The notes under the pieces: generated by a model
The model's input: the letters and a program-made list of their open reading frames with translations, nothing else
Databases searched by the model: none
Told to the model about the DNA's origin: nothing
Position numbers and translations under genes: made by a program
NCBI GenBank assembly: GCA_049517655.1
Contig: JBEKRQ010000001.1
Location: forward strand, 1-64,000
Length of the DNA: 64,000 nt
DNA from: UBA11358 sp049517655
GTDB lineage: Bacteria; Verrucomicrobiota; Verrucomicrobiia; Limisphaerales; UBA11358
Direction of reading: 5' to 3'
In this document: positions 27,357 through 35,571 of the stretch, piece by piece
How positions within the stretch are numbered: position 1 is the first letter of the stretch
How the letters are laid out: the number at the start of each line of letters is the position of its first letter

Positions 27357-28061
27357 TTAGCCAATCTCCATTTCAAAAATTTCCGCCATGCGCTCGCGCG
27401 AGAGCAATTCCGTCACTGCGCCGCACAACACCTTGCCTTGATGCAGCCAGATTGCTTGCTGCGCGTGCTTGCGAACGAGCGGTAAATCGTGCGTGATGAG
27501 TAGAATTGTCAGTTTCCGTTTCGCGTGGATTTGCGAAATGAATTCGAGCAATGCGTGCGTGGCAGTGGCATCCACACCGGCAGTCGGCTCATCGAGAGCG
27601 AGCACGTCGGGTTTAGTCGCTAACGCGCGGGCGATGAGGACACGTTGTTTTTGCCCGCCGGAAAGTTCGGAGAATTTTTTGCGGGCAAATTCTTCCGAGC
27701 CGGTCGCGCGCAAACATTCTCGGACGAATTCGCGTTCGTTTTGTGGAACAAAACGGCCAGTGCCAATGCGTCCATAAACGCCCATGAGCGCGACTTCAAA
27801 TCCAGTCAGCAAAAAGAGTGGATCAAATTCGATTGCTTGCGGCACGTAACCGAAGACGGCAGGCGCAGCGATTTGAATTTTCCCGCCGATTGGCGGTAGA
27901 AGTCCGAGCAATGTTTTGAGCAATGTGGATTTTCCCGAACCATTCGCACCGAGAATTGCCGTGAAACTTCCCCGCGCAATGGAAAGTGAAATGCCGGACA
28001 ACACCGGCTGTCGGTCGTAACCGATGGTCAGGTTGTCCAGCGTAATGAATGGTTTGGTCAT
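27357..28061 (-). CDS. znuC: Zinc/manganese ABC transporter ATPase (ZnuC-like)
   Basis: 234 residues with all cassette motifs: Walker A GANGSGKST near 37-45, Q-loop (YVPQ), signature LSGGQKQR near 134, Walker B VLALDEP near 155, and the switch histidine in LLITHDL. It drives import by the permease encoded immediately downstream. The start overlaps the end of the binding-protein gene by four bases (ATGA), so the proteins are translated together. Confidence 0.92.
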   Translation of the reverse strand: MTKPFITLDNLTIGYDRQPVLSGISLSIARGSFTAILGANGSGKSTLLKTLLGLLPPIGGKIQIAAPAVFGYVPQAIEFDPLFLLTGFEVALMGVYGRIGTGRFVPQNEREFVRECLRATGSEEFARKKFSELSGGQKQRVLIARALATKPDVLALDEPTAGVDATATHALLEFISQIHAKRKLTILLITHDLPLVRKHAQQAIWLHQGKVLCGAVTELLSRERMAEIFEMEIG

Positions 28062-28981
28062 TTTTTCATCGCGTCCACGAGCGAGTGGACGATGTAATCC
28101 ATTTCATCGATGTAAGTTTCCGTATGCGGCACGCCACCGGGCATGATGGGCAATTTCACGAGCGTCGCTCCGGTCTGTTTGGCGATGAGTGCAGGAACTT
28201 TTTCTGGAAATTGCGGCTCGCGCACGACAATCGGAATGTGTTCGGCTTTAATTTCTGCAATCAAGCCTGTGATGTGTCGCGGCGTTGGATCAACGCCCGG
28301 TTTGAGTTCAATCGTGCCGAAATACTCCATGCCGAAGCGTTTGACGAAATAAACCCAGTGGTTGTGATACGAAACGAATTTCACGCCTTTAAGCGGTGCG
28401 GCTTCCTTTTGCCACTCGGCGATTTTGGCATCGAGCTTGGCAAGATAGGCGTTGCGATTGCGAGTGAAGTCAGCTTCATACTGCGGTGCGGCGGCAACCA
28501 GCGCGTTATAGATATTTTGAATCGCCGTTTTCGCCAGCACCGGGTCGAGCATATAATGCGGATTGCCGTAGGGATGCACGTCGCCCTCGGAATGATCGGT
28601 GGATTTCGGAACTTCCATCGGCGCGATGCCTTGCGAACAATCCACGTAACCCAGTTTTCCATTTTGGATGCGCGGATTTTTGCTCGCTTCGAGCAACGCG
28701 GGCAAAAAGGCGTGTTCGCAATCGAAGCCGACGAGCACGACCAAATCGGCGCGATTCAACAACGGAACAAAGCTCGGCTTCATCGGCACGCCGTGCGTGT
28801 CTTCGATTCCAGTCGCAAGGCTGAAAACGTCAACATGGTTGCCGCCAACTTGCCGCGTGAAGTCCGCGAGATCAGTGAGCGTGGCGACGACGCGGATTTT
28901 TTCAGCGTGAAGCGGTTGTGCCGCAAGTGCCACTGCGGTCGTAGCGGCAAGAGTAATCAAACGGAATAATTTCAATTTCAT
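28058..28981 (-). CDS. znuA: Zinc-binding periplasmic protein (ZnuA-like)
   Basis: 307 residues from ATG 28981, chosen because a signal peptide (MKLKLFRLITLAATTAVALA) starts there and a purine-rich GAAAGGGAAA precedes it. The protein belongs to the cluster A-I metal-binding family. Likely ligands are His in EDTHGVP, His in NPHYMLDP, His in YHNHW and an acidic residue in the C-terminal lobe. The His-rich loop of classic ZnuA is replaced by a short DHSEGDVHPYGNPH segment. It delivers metal to the permease and ATPase encoded downstream. Confidence 0.9.
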   Translation of the reverse strand: MKLKLFRLITLAATTAVALAAQPLHAEKIRVVATLTDLADFTRQVGGNHVDVFSLATGIEDTHGVPMKPSFVPLLNRADLVVLVGFDCEHAFLPALLEASKNPRIQNGKLGYVDCSQGIAPMEVPKSTDHSEGDVHPYGNPHYMLDPVLAKTAIQNIYNALVAAAPQYEADFTRNRNAYLAKLDAKIAEWQKEAAPLKGVKFVSYHNHWVYFVKRFGMEYFGTIELKPGVDPTPRHITGLIAEIKAEHIPIVVREPQFPEKVPALIAKQTGATLVKLPIMPGGVPHTETYIDEMDYIVHSLVDAMKK

Positions 28982-29004
28982 AAAACAATTTTCCCTTTCA
29001 AAGT

Positions 29005-30444
29005 TTAGCGTTGTTGCCAGCCGTGTGAGTGTGCACCGATGATCCACGTCCATTGCAGATAGATGGCGTCATCCGGGTGCAGACCGGACAGTGCGTTGTG
29101 GTCGGTATGGGTGTATTGCAGCCGAAGTTGATTCCAGTGGCTCAATGCAAACGTGATGAATGGCGAATACGCGTAGGTTTCGTCGCTGTGATTTTGGGGG
29201 CTTTGCACATAATCAAAGAGGAAGCCCGCGCTCCATTGCCGACTCCATTTGTAATTCACGTAGGAATACAAACCGAGCGAGCCGACATTTTCGGAGAATT
29301 CGTCGCCGGACGATGTTGGCGTGGCGCTCGCAAGGCTTCCGTCTGGATCAGCAAGGTAACGGTTGTCGCTGTAAAACACTTCTGTTCCCCACGTGAAACT
29401 GCGGAACTGATTATTCTGGAGCGGCACGTAGCTCAATTTAAAGTCAATGCCACCGAGACGACGTTCGCGCTCGGTCATTGGATTGCCGTTGGAATCCATG
29501 AACGCATTGAAGCCGCCGCGATCCTGTTCTTTCGGATTCCATAATCCAGAAACCCCGGCTTCAAGCTGCCAGTCTGGTGTCACATCCCAATAACTTGAAA
29601 GCCGTCCCCAGAAATTCAATCCGCCAAATGGCCGGTAAGTTCCGGGATTGTCCGGGTTTGGACTGTCCGCGCCAAAATGATCGCCGACGCCGACGGTCAC
29701 GCTGACGTAATGCGGAATCGGTGGAAGCCAATTCAACTGCAAACCATCGGATTGCGATTCACCGCCGATGTATTCATCAAGGACAAGCGGACGATTCACA
29801 AACGGCAATTCGTGATCGTGAATATAAGCCAGTCGCCCGAACTCACCGAAAAATCTTCCGGCTTTTAATTCCAGATTTCCCGGCAACGAGGTCGTTTGCA
29901 GCGCGGCTTCTTCCACGCCCAACGTGGCTTGACCTGTTGAATCTGCTGAACCGTTAATGACCGCGTAACCCTTCGCAAACGGATCAACCGACGCGGCGAC
30001 GTTCAATTCAATCGAGCGTTGCCACACGTCGAAGCCACCGGGTCGGTCACTGCCAGTTTCATCTGAGCCTTTGCTGCGATACGAAAAAATCGTTTCGCCT
30101 ACCAGACCGATGGACGGATTGAATTCGCTCATCAGCGTCTTTTTCTGCGCTTCAGAAACACTTTCTACTTTGTCATTCAATTCCTTCAACTGCTCCGGCG
30201 TCACGGTATTTGTTGACGCGGCGGCCACATATTGAGTCGCCGTTTGATTTTGTTGCAACGTTTCGACCTGCTTTTGCAGCCCCTCGATTTGTTGGCGCTG
30301 TTCATTTTCAGTTTTCTCAAAATTTTCCTGCATCTGCCGCAGTTGTTGTTTCAACTGCTCCACTGCATTTGTCTCCTGCGCTTGAGCAACAACCGCGCAC
30401 AAGCAAAGGGCGGAAGACAGCCCTAAAAAAATCTTCAATTTCAT
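29005..30444 (-). CDS. Outer-membrane porin of the zinc operon
   Basis: 479 residues from ATG 30444, preceded by GAGGA at good spacing. A signal peptide (MKLKIFLGLSSALCLCAVVAQA) leads to a coiled-coil segment at about 27-70, rich in Gln and Glu (EQLKQQLRQMQENFEK). A long beta-strand-rich region with alternating aromatic residues then ends in a strand that is typical of a barrel. The coiled coil may form a trimeric periplasmic stalk. It lies 23 bases upstream of znuA in the same direction, so it probably lets zinc or a zinc complex cross the outer membrane. Confidence 0.8.
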   Translation of the reverse strand: MKLKIFLGLSSALCLCAVVAQAQETNAVEQLKQQLRQMQENFEKTENEQRQQIEGLQKQVETLQQNQTATQYVAAASTNTVTPEQLKELNDKVESVSEAQKKTLMSEFNPSIGLVGETIFSYRSKGSDETGSDRPGGFDVWQRSIELNVAASVDPFAKGYAVINGSADSTGQATLGVEEAALQTTSLPGNLELKAGRFFGEFGRLAYIHDHELPFVNRPLVLDEYIGGESQSDGLQLNWLPPIPHYVSVTVGVGDHFGADSPNPDNPGTYRPFGGLNFWGRLSSYWDVTPDWQLEAGVSGLWNPKEQDRGGFNAFMDSNGNPMTERERRLGGIDFKLSYVPLQNNQFRSFTWGTEVFYSDNRYLADPDGSLASATPTSSGDEFSENVGSLGLYSYVNYKWSRQWSAGFLFDYVQSPQNHSDETYAYSPFITFALSHWNQLRLQYTHTDHNALSGLHPDDAIYLQWTWIIGAHSHGWQQR

Positions 30445-30538
30445 ATTTTTTCCTCAACTTGAACGCCACACGCCAAGCGCGTGCGTTCCTCAAATGGAAT
30501 TACTGCAAACAAAATCCGTTCAGCCAAAACCGAACGGC

Positions 30539-30832
30539 CTAAACTGTTGAAGAAATGACTGCGGGAGGAGCACGGCCTTGCGGAAGATTTTCAATGGCCG
30601 TGCTGAAAGTGAAAAATTCAACTTGCGAAGTTGCTTCAATCGAAATCGTCGGCGTGACAACCGGAATATCGCAAGTTGTTGATTCAACCTGCCCGTGCAT
30701 GAACATCGTGACGGCGCAATGATGGTCGTGCTCGTCCGCGTCCTTGTGAATCAGCTCATGCAGCGCGGGACACGCCACCATCGCGTTGAGCAATAAGACC
30801 AACCCCACCAGCAAGACGGCCAAGGCCGACAT
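30539..30832 (-). CDS. Small membrane protein with His-rich metal-binding motif
   Basis: 97 residues from ATG 30832; TTG 30868 would add 12 residues and has AGAGGA closer by, so the start is uncertain. A single hydrophobic helix (SALAVLLVGLVLLLNAMV) is followed by HELIHKDADEHDHHCAVT. That segment puts His, Asp, Glu and Cys close together as a likely metal site on the outside. It heads the porin-znuACB cluster, 95 bases upstream of the porin, directly behind the palindrome. A role in binding zinc or sensing it at the membrane is inferred. Confidence 0.65.
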   Translation of the reverse strand: MSALAVLLVGLVLLLNAMVACPALHELIHKDADEHDHHCAVTMFMHGQVESTTCDIPVVTPTISIEATSQVEFFTFSTAIENLPQGRAPPAVISSTV

Positions 30833-30857
30833 GCCGAACCGATGAAAATGGCTTCCT

Positions 30858-30884
30858 CTATATTGCAAACCGTTTGCAATATAG
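30858..30884. promoter_or_regulatory. Perfect 27-bp palindrome, candidate zinc-regulator operator
   Basis: CTATATTGCAAAC, one central C, and GTTTGCAATATAG form a perfect 13-bp inverted repeat. It lies at the head of the small His-rich gene, porin and znuACB, exactly where a Zur-type (Fur family) repressor would block transcription. The length, AT-rich flanks and one-base centre fit Fur-family boxes. The regulator itself is not in the window. Confidence 0.7.
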
Positions 30885-30988
30885 CAAACTGCGCGCCGCC
30901 GTCAAGGGCTTGTTTTGAGAATCAGTAACGGATTACTTTTCAAAACCACCCTTGCCGAAGGTCGCCAAACTCGGCCAAAATCCATCGC

Positions 30989-31657
30989 ATGAAAAAGAAA
31001 TCACTCACCCTTAAAGAGCTTGAAGAGACTTGGTGGTGGAACCGAGAGGAAATCCGCCGTGACGGTGTAAGAGGGGTTGACTGGCCTATGGTTGAAGAAG
31101 CCGCGCGCAATTACGAACTCATGCGCCGTTCCCAAAAGGGGAAACAATTCACCCAAACTTATTTGGAATTGTGCCGCGAGGGGAAAACCATTGTCCACAC
31201 GCTTTGGGTGAATTGGAAACAATCGCCTTACAGATTTGCAACTAATCGCAGCCAATTTCAAGAAGTCGGATGGACGCCCGTTTATGAACACCAAAACACC
31301 CAATGGAATTTGCGGTTGCCCGATAAAAAACTGACAGATGAATTCCTAAGACAAATCAGGGTATTGCGAGAGATTCAAAAAATTCCCACTCCACGCCGCA
31401 ATAAAGGCGAAAAACACAGTGGCGTTTCATGGAAACTCATTGAGGTTTTAGACCTCAAACAAAATCACATTGAAAAGCTTTCTGACAGTGAACGTCATAC
31501 GGCCAGCGTTGCTAAACGTCAGGCCGAAAAATACTTCATCGAATACGAACACGCTTTAGCAAAGCGGCATGAAGGAAGCCAAAAACCCGCTTCTGACATT
31601 GAAAATGAGGATGATTCTGACGAAAACGGATCAAATTCAGCGAGTTCTTTATTCTGA
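30989..31657 (+). CDS. Mobile-element protein of unknown function
   Basis: 222 residues, very rich in charged residues and tryptophan near the start (ETWWWNREEIRRDGV), with no signal peptide or membrane segment. The tail is acidic (ENEDDSDENGS). I recognise no family. It opens a plus-strand group that continues with a helix-turn-helix protein and another small protein and leads toward the integrase, so it is probably part of the element's own machinery. It starts divergently from the zinc operon. Confidence 0.6.
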   Translation: MKKKSLTLKELEETWWWNREEIRRDGVRGVDWPMVEEAARNYELMRRSQKGKQFTQTYLELCREGKTIVHTLWVNWKQSPYRFATNRSQFQEVGWTPVYEHQNTQWNLRLPDKKLTDEFLRQIRVLREIQKIPTPRRNKGEKHSGVSWKLIEVLDLKQNHIEKLSDSERHTASVAKRQAEKYFIEYEHALAKRHEGSQKPASDIENEDDSDENGSNSASSLF

Positions 31658-31719
31658 AAATACACGGCTCGGTTTGATGCTTGGAAAAAGGAGGAGAAAT
31701 GGGTTTATAGGTGGGCAGT

Positions 31720-31926
31720 ATGCCTACAATACATGAAACGGATGAAACGCCCGGCCTTCCACGGCTGGCTTTCTCAATGCAGGAAACAGCCGACATTCTC
31801 GGCGTTTCTTACGTGACAGTTCACCGCTGGCTCAAATGCGGGTTGCTTCGTAGTTCATCGGCCTTAGGCCGTAAACTTATTCCCCTTGCCGAAATCGAAA
31901 GGTTCCTAAAAGACACGCTGGAATAA
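31720..31926 (+). CDS. Excisionase-like helix-turn-helix protein
   Basis: 68 residues from ATG 31720, or 71 from GTG 31711; the AGGTGG before 31720 favours the ATG. The core is a MerR/Xis-type DNA-binding motif (SMQETADILGVSYVTVHRWLKCGLL, then GRKLIPLAEIERFL). Small proteins of this kind act as recombination directionality factors for tyrosine recombinases. It lies about 1 kb from the integrase on the same element, which supports an excisionase role without proving it. Confidence 0.8.
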   Translation: MPTIHETDETPGLPRLAFSMQETADILGVSYVTVHRWLKCGLLRSSSALGRKLIPLAEIERFLKDTLE

Positions 31927-31936
31927 AAACAATCAG

Positions 31937-32248
31937 ATGAACCCTGAGCGCAAAGAATTTTTGAACGTGATACGGATGCCGCCCGCCCGCGTGCTTGCGG
32001 AAGAGGCGGCGTGGTATCTCGGCTTCATGCCGCATGACATTCCCGTTCTTGTCAGTGCCGGGTTGCTCAAACCTTTGGGACACCCGCCAGCCAGCGGCAC
32101 GAAGTTCTTTGCCACGGCCACGCTCTTAAAGTTGCGTGACGATATCAACTGGCTGGCACGCGCTTCAGATGTCATTGTCCGGCACTGGCAAAAGAAAAAT
32201 GCCGCCAAGAAAAATCGTCTGACGGAAAGTTTGGTTGACGCAAATTAA
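31937..32248 (+). CDS. Small basic element-encoded protein, probable DNA-binding
   Basis: 103 residues starting 11 bases after the excisionase-like gene, so co-transcribed with it. The middle reads EEAAWYLGFMPHDIPVLVSAGLL, then FFATATLLKLRDDINWLARA. This resembles a winged-helix-like layout used by proteins that choose between DNA sites. The C-terminus is strongly basic (RHWQKKNAAKKNR). I cannot name the family. Position suggests a part in element control or transfer. Confidence 0.6.
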   Translation: MNPERKEFLNVIRMPPARVLAEEAAWYLGFMPHDIPVLVSAGLLKPLGHPPASGTKFFATATLLKLRDDINWLARASDVIVRHWQKKNAAKKNRLTESLVDAN

Positions 32249-32337
32249 TGGCTGGCTGGGATTCAATTTGATATACGAACCAGCCGTCGTATAATCACAG
32301 TTAGGCCACTCGATTTACACACCACACCACAATCATT

Positions 32338-32859
32338 ATGAAAATGTTAATTATGACACTGCTGACAGTTAGCTCGTTAAGTTGGAGCAGCCTCGCCTAC
32401 TGCGGCGAGATCCATGACGCGGCTGCGGACGGCAACTTGGAAAAAGTTAGATTGCTGATAAAAGACAAGCCTGATTTAGTTTTCAGCAAGGACACCAATG
32501 GCCTGACTGCGTTGCATTGGGCGGTAAATCGGGATCACAAGGAAGTGCTAGAATTCCTTTTAGCCAACAAAGCTGATGTTAATGCCAAGGTCAAGGACGG
32601 CGGGACAGCCTTGCACATGGCGGTCGGCAATAGTAACAAGTATCTGGCGGCTTTGTTACTGGCTAACAAAGCTGATGTTAATGCCGCAGATAACAGCGGA
32701 CATACACCTTTGGGCGGAGCGGCGGTAACTGGCCAAAAAGACATGGTAGAACTGCTGCTGGCCTTCAAAGCTGACATCAAGGATGCGTTGCACCTGGCTG
32801 TGATGTTTAAGCATGACGACGTGGCGAGATTGCTGCGTGAGGAAGGCGGCCATGAATGA
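32338..32859 (+). CDS. Exported ankyrin-repeat protein
   Basis: 173 residues. A signal peptide (MLIMTLLTVSSLSWSSLAYC) is followed by four ankyrin units, recognisable as GLTALHWAVNRDHKEVLEFLL, GGTALHMAVGNSNKYLAALLL, HTPLGGAAVTGQKDMVELLL and a final ALHLAVMFKHDDVARLL. Ankyrin stacks bind other proteins; the partner here would be in the periplasm or outside. It is cargo between the excisionase-like gene and the integrase, which points the other way. The start could be at either ATG 32338 or 32344. Confidence 0.85.
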   Translation: MKMLIMTLLTVSSLSWSSLAYCGEIHDAAADGNLEKVRLLIKDKPDLVFSKDTNGLTALHWAVNRDHKEVLEFLLANKADVNAKVKDGGTALHMAVGNSNKYLAALLLANKADVNAADNSGHTPLGGAAVTGQKDMVELLLAFKADIKDALHLAVMFKHDDVARLLREEGGHE

Positions 32860-32927
32860 AATGCAGCAGTGGCCTAATAAGAGGATAGGCTGCACAGCCA
32901 GTTTCACAAATTGAACCATTGCAGCAT

Positions 32928-33953
32928 TCACACTGCCGATTCGACCTTCGTTGCTGCCCGTTGTTCGTAATCTTCCAGTGACGGAATTTTCATCAGGGCG
33001 CGTTTAGCGTAGGCGCGATGCACCGCCTTGCTGTTGTGCCCCAAAGCCTCCTGCGCGAAGCGTTCCGGGTAGCCGACGGTCTTGGCGCGTTCCGCCCAAG
33101 CGTAGCGGTAGCTGTGGAGCGTGACGCCCGTAATGCCAAGCTGACGGCAGCGTTGGCCAAACTCCGTGGCGCGATCACTGGCGCGCACGCTTGCAAGATA
33201 AGGGAAAAGCAAACCTTCGCTTGGTAAGTCCTCGAACAAGCGAAGTGCTTCCCGGCCAAGATGAACAATGACGGGGACTCCGGTTTTCTTGCGGAAGAAA
33301 CTCACCGTGGAATTTGTCCAGTCAATGTCCTCTCCTTTAAGCAAGGCAAGGTCGCCTTGGCTCGCGCCAAGATGCCAGCATAATTGATAAAAGACTTTCC
33401 GCTCTCGGTTCACTTCGGCGGTGACAATCCGCTGGTGTTCATCAAGCGTGATGGCGCGTTTCTCCTTGTAGTGGACGGCAGGCCACTGGCGTTTTGGAAC
33501 GAGTGGCCACGGCAGCCAGTTCATGTCCACACAGAAATTATGCAACCGCCGCAAATAAACGTTGGTGGAAACCTTGCCGGTTTGCAGCACCCTCAATAAC
33601 AGTTCGCCCTGTGTTTCAATGATGACGTGCGGGAGCAGTGGAGCCAGTGCTTTGTCTTTGGCCACCCGTAGCCAGCGTTCACGGTTGGCGTCCTGTTTGG
33701 TATTGGTCAACGCTTCAATGGCGTGCTGCCAAGTGCGCGTGGTGATGCCATTGTCCGTGCCCGCGAGATAGGCTTTTGCGATTTGCAGATTCAGCACCGG
33801 CTGGCGTTCGGCTTGGTTTTTGGCTTGGACAATCTGACGGGCTTCGTCCTCGTTGCCGGTGCGTAAGCTAGTGCGTTTGCCGGTGGTGGTGTCCACGCAA
33901 TAATACTTTCCACCACGAATGCCGCGACAAGTTAAGCGATAACGTGTTTTCAT
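32928..33953 (-). CDS. Tyrosine recombinase (integrase) of the tRNA-Cys element
   Basis: 341 residues from ATG 33953; the shared start of the decayed copy supports this over GTG 33962. An N-terminal arm-binding region (MKTRYRLTCRGIRGGKYYC), a core-binding SAM-like domain and a catalytic domain follow in order. Catalytic residues visible are His280-x-x-Arg283 (HSYR), LGH with His306, and Tyr315. The first arginine motif is unusual: GASQGDLALL has Gln where Arg is expected, a variation common in Verrucomicrobia and Planctomycetes integrases. The gene ends toward the cargo and starts 174 bases from the tRNA-Cys, the usual geometry for integration into a tRNA 3' end. Confidence 0.93.
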   Translation of the reverse strand: MKTRYRLTCRGIRGGKYYCVDTTTGKRTSLRTGNEDEARQIVQAKNQAERQPVLNLQIAKAYLAGTDNGITTRTWQHAIEALTNTKQDANRERWLRVAKDKALAPLLPHVIIETQGELLLRVLQTGKVSTNVYLRRLHNFCVDMNWLPWPLVPKRQWPAVHYKEKRAITLDEHQRIVTAEVNRERKVFYQLCWHLGASQGDLALLKGEDIDWTNSTVSFFRKKTGVPVIVHLGREALRLFEDLPSEGLLFPYLASVRASDRATEFGQRCRQLGITGVTLHSYRYAWAERAKTVGYPERFAQEALGHNSKAVHRAYAKRALMKIPSLEDYEQRAATKVESAV

Positions 33954-34057
33954 AATTTTCACGCAATCGCAAGGATAACTGAAGCCGATCCCGAAGACCT
34001 AAAGAGCAGGCGGAGTGTTACCGCCGGTTACGCTAGGTTCTTACGGAGCAGGAAAAT

Positions 34058-34086
34058 TGGTGTCCGTTTTGGTGTCCGTTTTGGAC
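34058..34086 (+). repeat. Tandem GGTGTCCGTTTT units beside the integrase
   Basis: TTGGTGTCCGTTTTGGTGTC and the next bases carry two tandem copies of an 11-base unit. The same double unit occurs at 24530-24555, just inside attachment-site copy 2, and a single one at 22443-22457 by the decayed integrase. Lying inside both ends of one element, they are good candidates for recombinase arm sites. Confidence 0.65.
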
Positions 34087-34124
34087 TCCCTTCCTCCTAA
34101 CCTGTTGCTGCACTCACAGTTGAG

Positions 34125-34147
34125 TTTGGAGGCGAGGGTCGGAATCG
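34125..34147 (+). other. Attachment-site copy 3 (within tRNA-Cys)
   Basis: The 3' end of the tRNA plus two bases (TTTGGAGGCGAGGGTCGGAA and three more) is the parental form of the copies at 22499-22521 and 24414-24436. The tRNA stays intact at this junction, as expected when the element supplies the missing end. Confidence 0.8.
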
Positions 34148-34201
34148 AACCGACGAATGAGGCTTTTGCAGAGCCCTGCCTTACCACTTGGCTACCCCGC
34201 C
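34127..34201 (-). tRNA. tRNA-Cys (GCA)
   Basis: The minus strand folds into a complete cloverleaf: acceptor GGCGGGG paired with CCTCGCC, anticodon loop CTGCAAA giving anticodon GCA, a T arm containing GGTTCGATTCC, discriminator U73 as required for cysteine tRNA, and an encoded CCA end. Its 3' end faces the integrase and its last bases are the attachment core found three times in the window. Confidence 0.97.
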
Positions 34202-34265
34202 ACCCGAACGGGTGAAACTAATTTCGTTTTGCACCCGAAGCAAGTGCAAGTTTCGCCGCGCAGGT

Positions 34266-35399
34266 TCAACCGTCAAAACCCAACTCGCACCGCCAATGCC
34301 AAAGTTCCTTCGGTTTGAAAATCCCCACCGGCGTGATGATGCCCGTCACCAATTCCGGCGGCGTGACATCGAACCCAGGGTTTCGTGCTCTGCTGGTTGG
34401 ATTGGCCACGCGAACGTAAATCCGCTTGCCGCCTTTCTGCCTTCTGCCTTCTGCCTTTTGCCTTCCCGCAACTCCCCAAGCGCCGAGCACTTCAGATTCA
34501 CAGCGTTCTTCGATCGGGATGTCGAAGCCGCGCTTCAGGTTCCAATCAATTGTTGAAAGTGGAATCGCCGCATAAAACGGAATGCCATGACGCTTGGCCA
34601 AAACCGCCTTGGTGTAAGTGCCGATTTTATTCGCGACTTCGCCGGTGCGGCCAAGCGTGCGGTCGCTGCCGACGATGATTAAATCAATTTCACCGCGTTG
34701 CATCAAATGACCGGCGGCGTTGTCGGCAATGATTTGATGCGAAATTTTCTGCTGCGCCAATTCCCATGCGGTGAGGGTCGCGCCCTGTGAACGCGGTCGC
34801 GTTTCGCTGCAGAAGACATGAAATTTTTTGCCCTGCGCCTGGGCGGCATACATCGGCGCGGTGGCGGTGCCGATGTCCACACACGCCAGCCAGCCGGCAT
34901 TGCAATGGGTCAGGATTCTCATGCCGTTGCGAATGAGCTTCACGCCGTACCGCCCGATGGCTTCGCAATGGCGCACGTCCTCGTCGGCGAATTCCTCCGC
35001 GGCGGCCAGCGCGAGTGCTTGCCGTTCCCCGACAGTTTTGCCGGGGCGCAGCGCGGCGCGCACGGTGTTCATGGCATTGACGGGATCAACTGCCGTGGGC
35101 CGCGCGGCTTTAAGCGTTTTATAAACCGCTTCAACATGCCGGGAAAATTTCTCCAAACCGCATCCTCGAAAGGCCAGTGCACTTTGCGCCAGACCGTAGG
35201 CGGCGGTAGCGGCGATGGCGGGCGCGCCGCGCACAACCATGTTGCGGATGGCGTCGGCGGTTTCGCGAAAATCTTTTGTAGCAACAATTTTAAGTTCATG
35301 CGGGAGCAGCCGTTGCTCGATGAGCAAAACGGCGTTGCGGGCACGATCAAACGTGACGGTGCGGTAATGCCGCGTCCGGCCTCGGAGGGTGACGTTCAT
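34266..35399 (-). CDS. mtnA: Methylthioribose-1-phosphate isomerase
   Basis: 377 residues. MtnA converts 5-methylthioribose-1-phosphate to methylthioribulose-1-phosphate in the methionine salvage pathway. Family signatures are visible: RGAPAIAATAAYGLA near the N-terminus, THCNAG with the catalytic Cys, and GSDRT with the catalytic Asp, followed by NKIGTYTKAVLAKRHGIPFYAA. The length slightly exceeds the usual 345-350. The excess is an inserted GRQKAEGRRQKGGKR segment near residue 315, encoded by tandem 7-base repeats. No other salvage gene is nearby. Confidence 0.93.
   Translation of the reverse strand: MNVTLRGRTRHYRTVTFDRARNAVLLIEQRLLPHELKIVATKDFRETADAIRNMVVRGAPAIAATAAYGLAQSALAFRGCGLEKFSRHVEAVYKTLKAARPTAVDPVNAMNTVRAALRPGKTVGERQALALAAAEEFADEDVRHCEAIGRYGVKLIRNGMRILTHCNAGWLACVDIGTATAPMYAAQAQGKKFHVFCSETRPRSQGATLTAWELAQQKISHQIIADNAAGHLMQRGEIDLIIVGSDRTLGRTGEVANKIGTYTKAVLAKRHGIPFYAAIPLSTIDWNLKRGFDIPIEERCESEVLGAWGVAGRQKAEGRRQKGGKRIYVRVANPTSRARNPGFDVTPPELVTGIITPVGIFKPKELWHWRCELGFDG
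34429..34467 (+). repeat. GCCTTCT tandem repeat inside mtnA
   Basis: Five imperfect copies of a 7-base unit (GCCTTTCT, GCCTTCT, GCCTTCT, GCCTTTT, GCCTTCC) lie in frame within mtnA. Similar AGAAGGCAGAA strings occur between genes near 58600. The array encodes a basic loop absent from the usual protein. Confidence 0.75.
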
Positions 35400-35404
35400 A
35401 AAAG

Positions 35405-35568
35405 AAAACCACGAATGGACACGAATTTACACGAATGACTAAACATTAGAACTATTTCCTTCATTTGACCCGGGCGGTTGGCGCATTATGACCCGAACCG
35501 GCTGACAGCGGAACTCCAAACTGATTTGTGTGCATTCGTGTTCATTAGTGGTTGAACCGAATCGTGCA
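35405..35568. repeat. CACGAATGGACACGAAT-type inverted repeat pair
   Basis: ACCACGAATGGACACGAATT and following bases at 35408-35438 are matched in inverted form by GTGCATTCGTGTTCATTAGT at 35533-35560. A similar pair occurs at 61218-61317. The arms could pair in RNA or DNA. The gap between them has nothing else of note. Confidence 0.65.
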
Positions 35569-35571
35569 ACA

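Noticed and set aside
28049..28969. 306-codon plus-strand frame
   Set aside because: It is the antisense of znuA; its sequence is rich in Arg, His and Phe with no domain.
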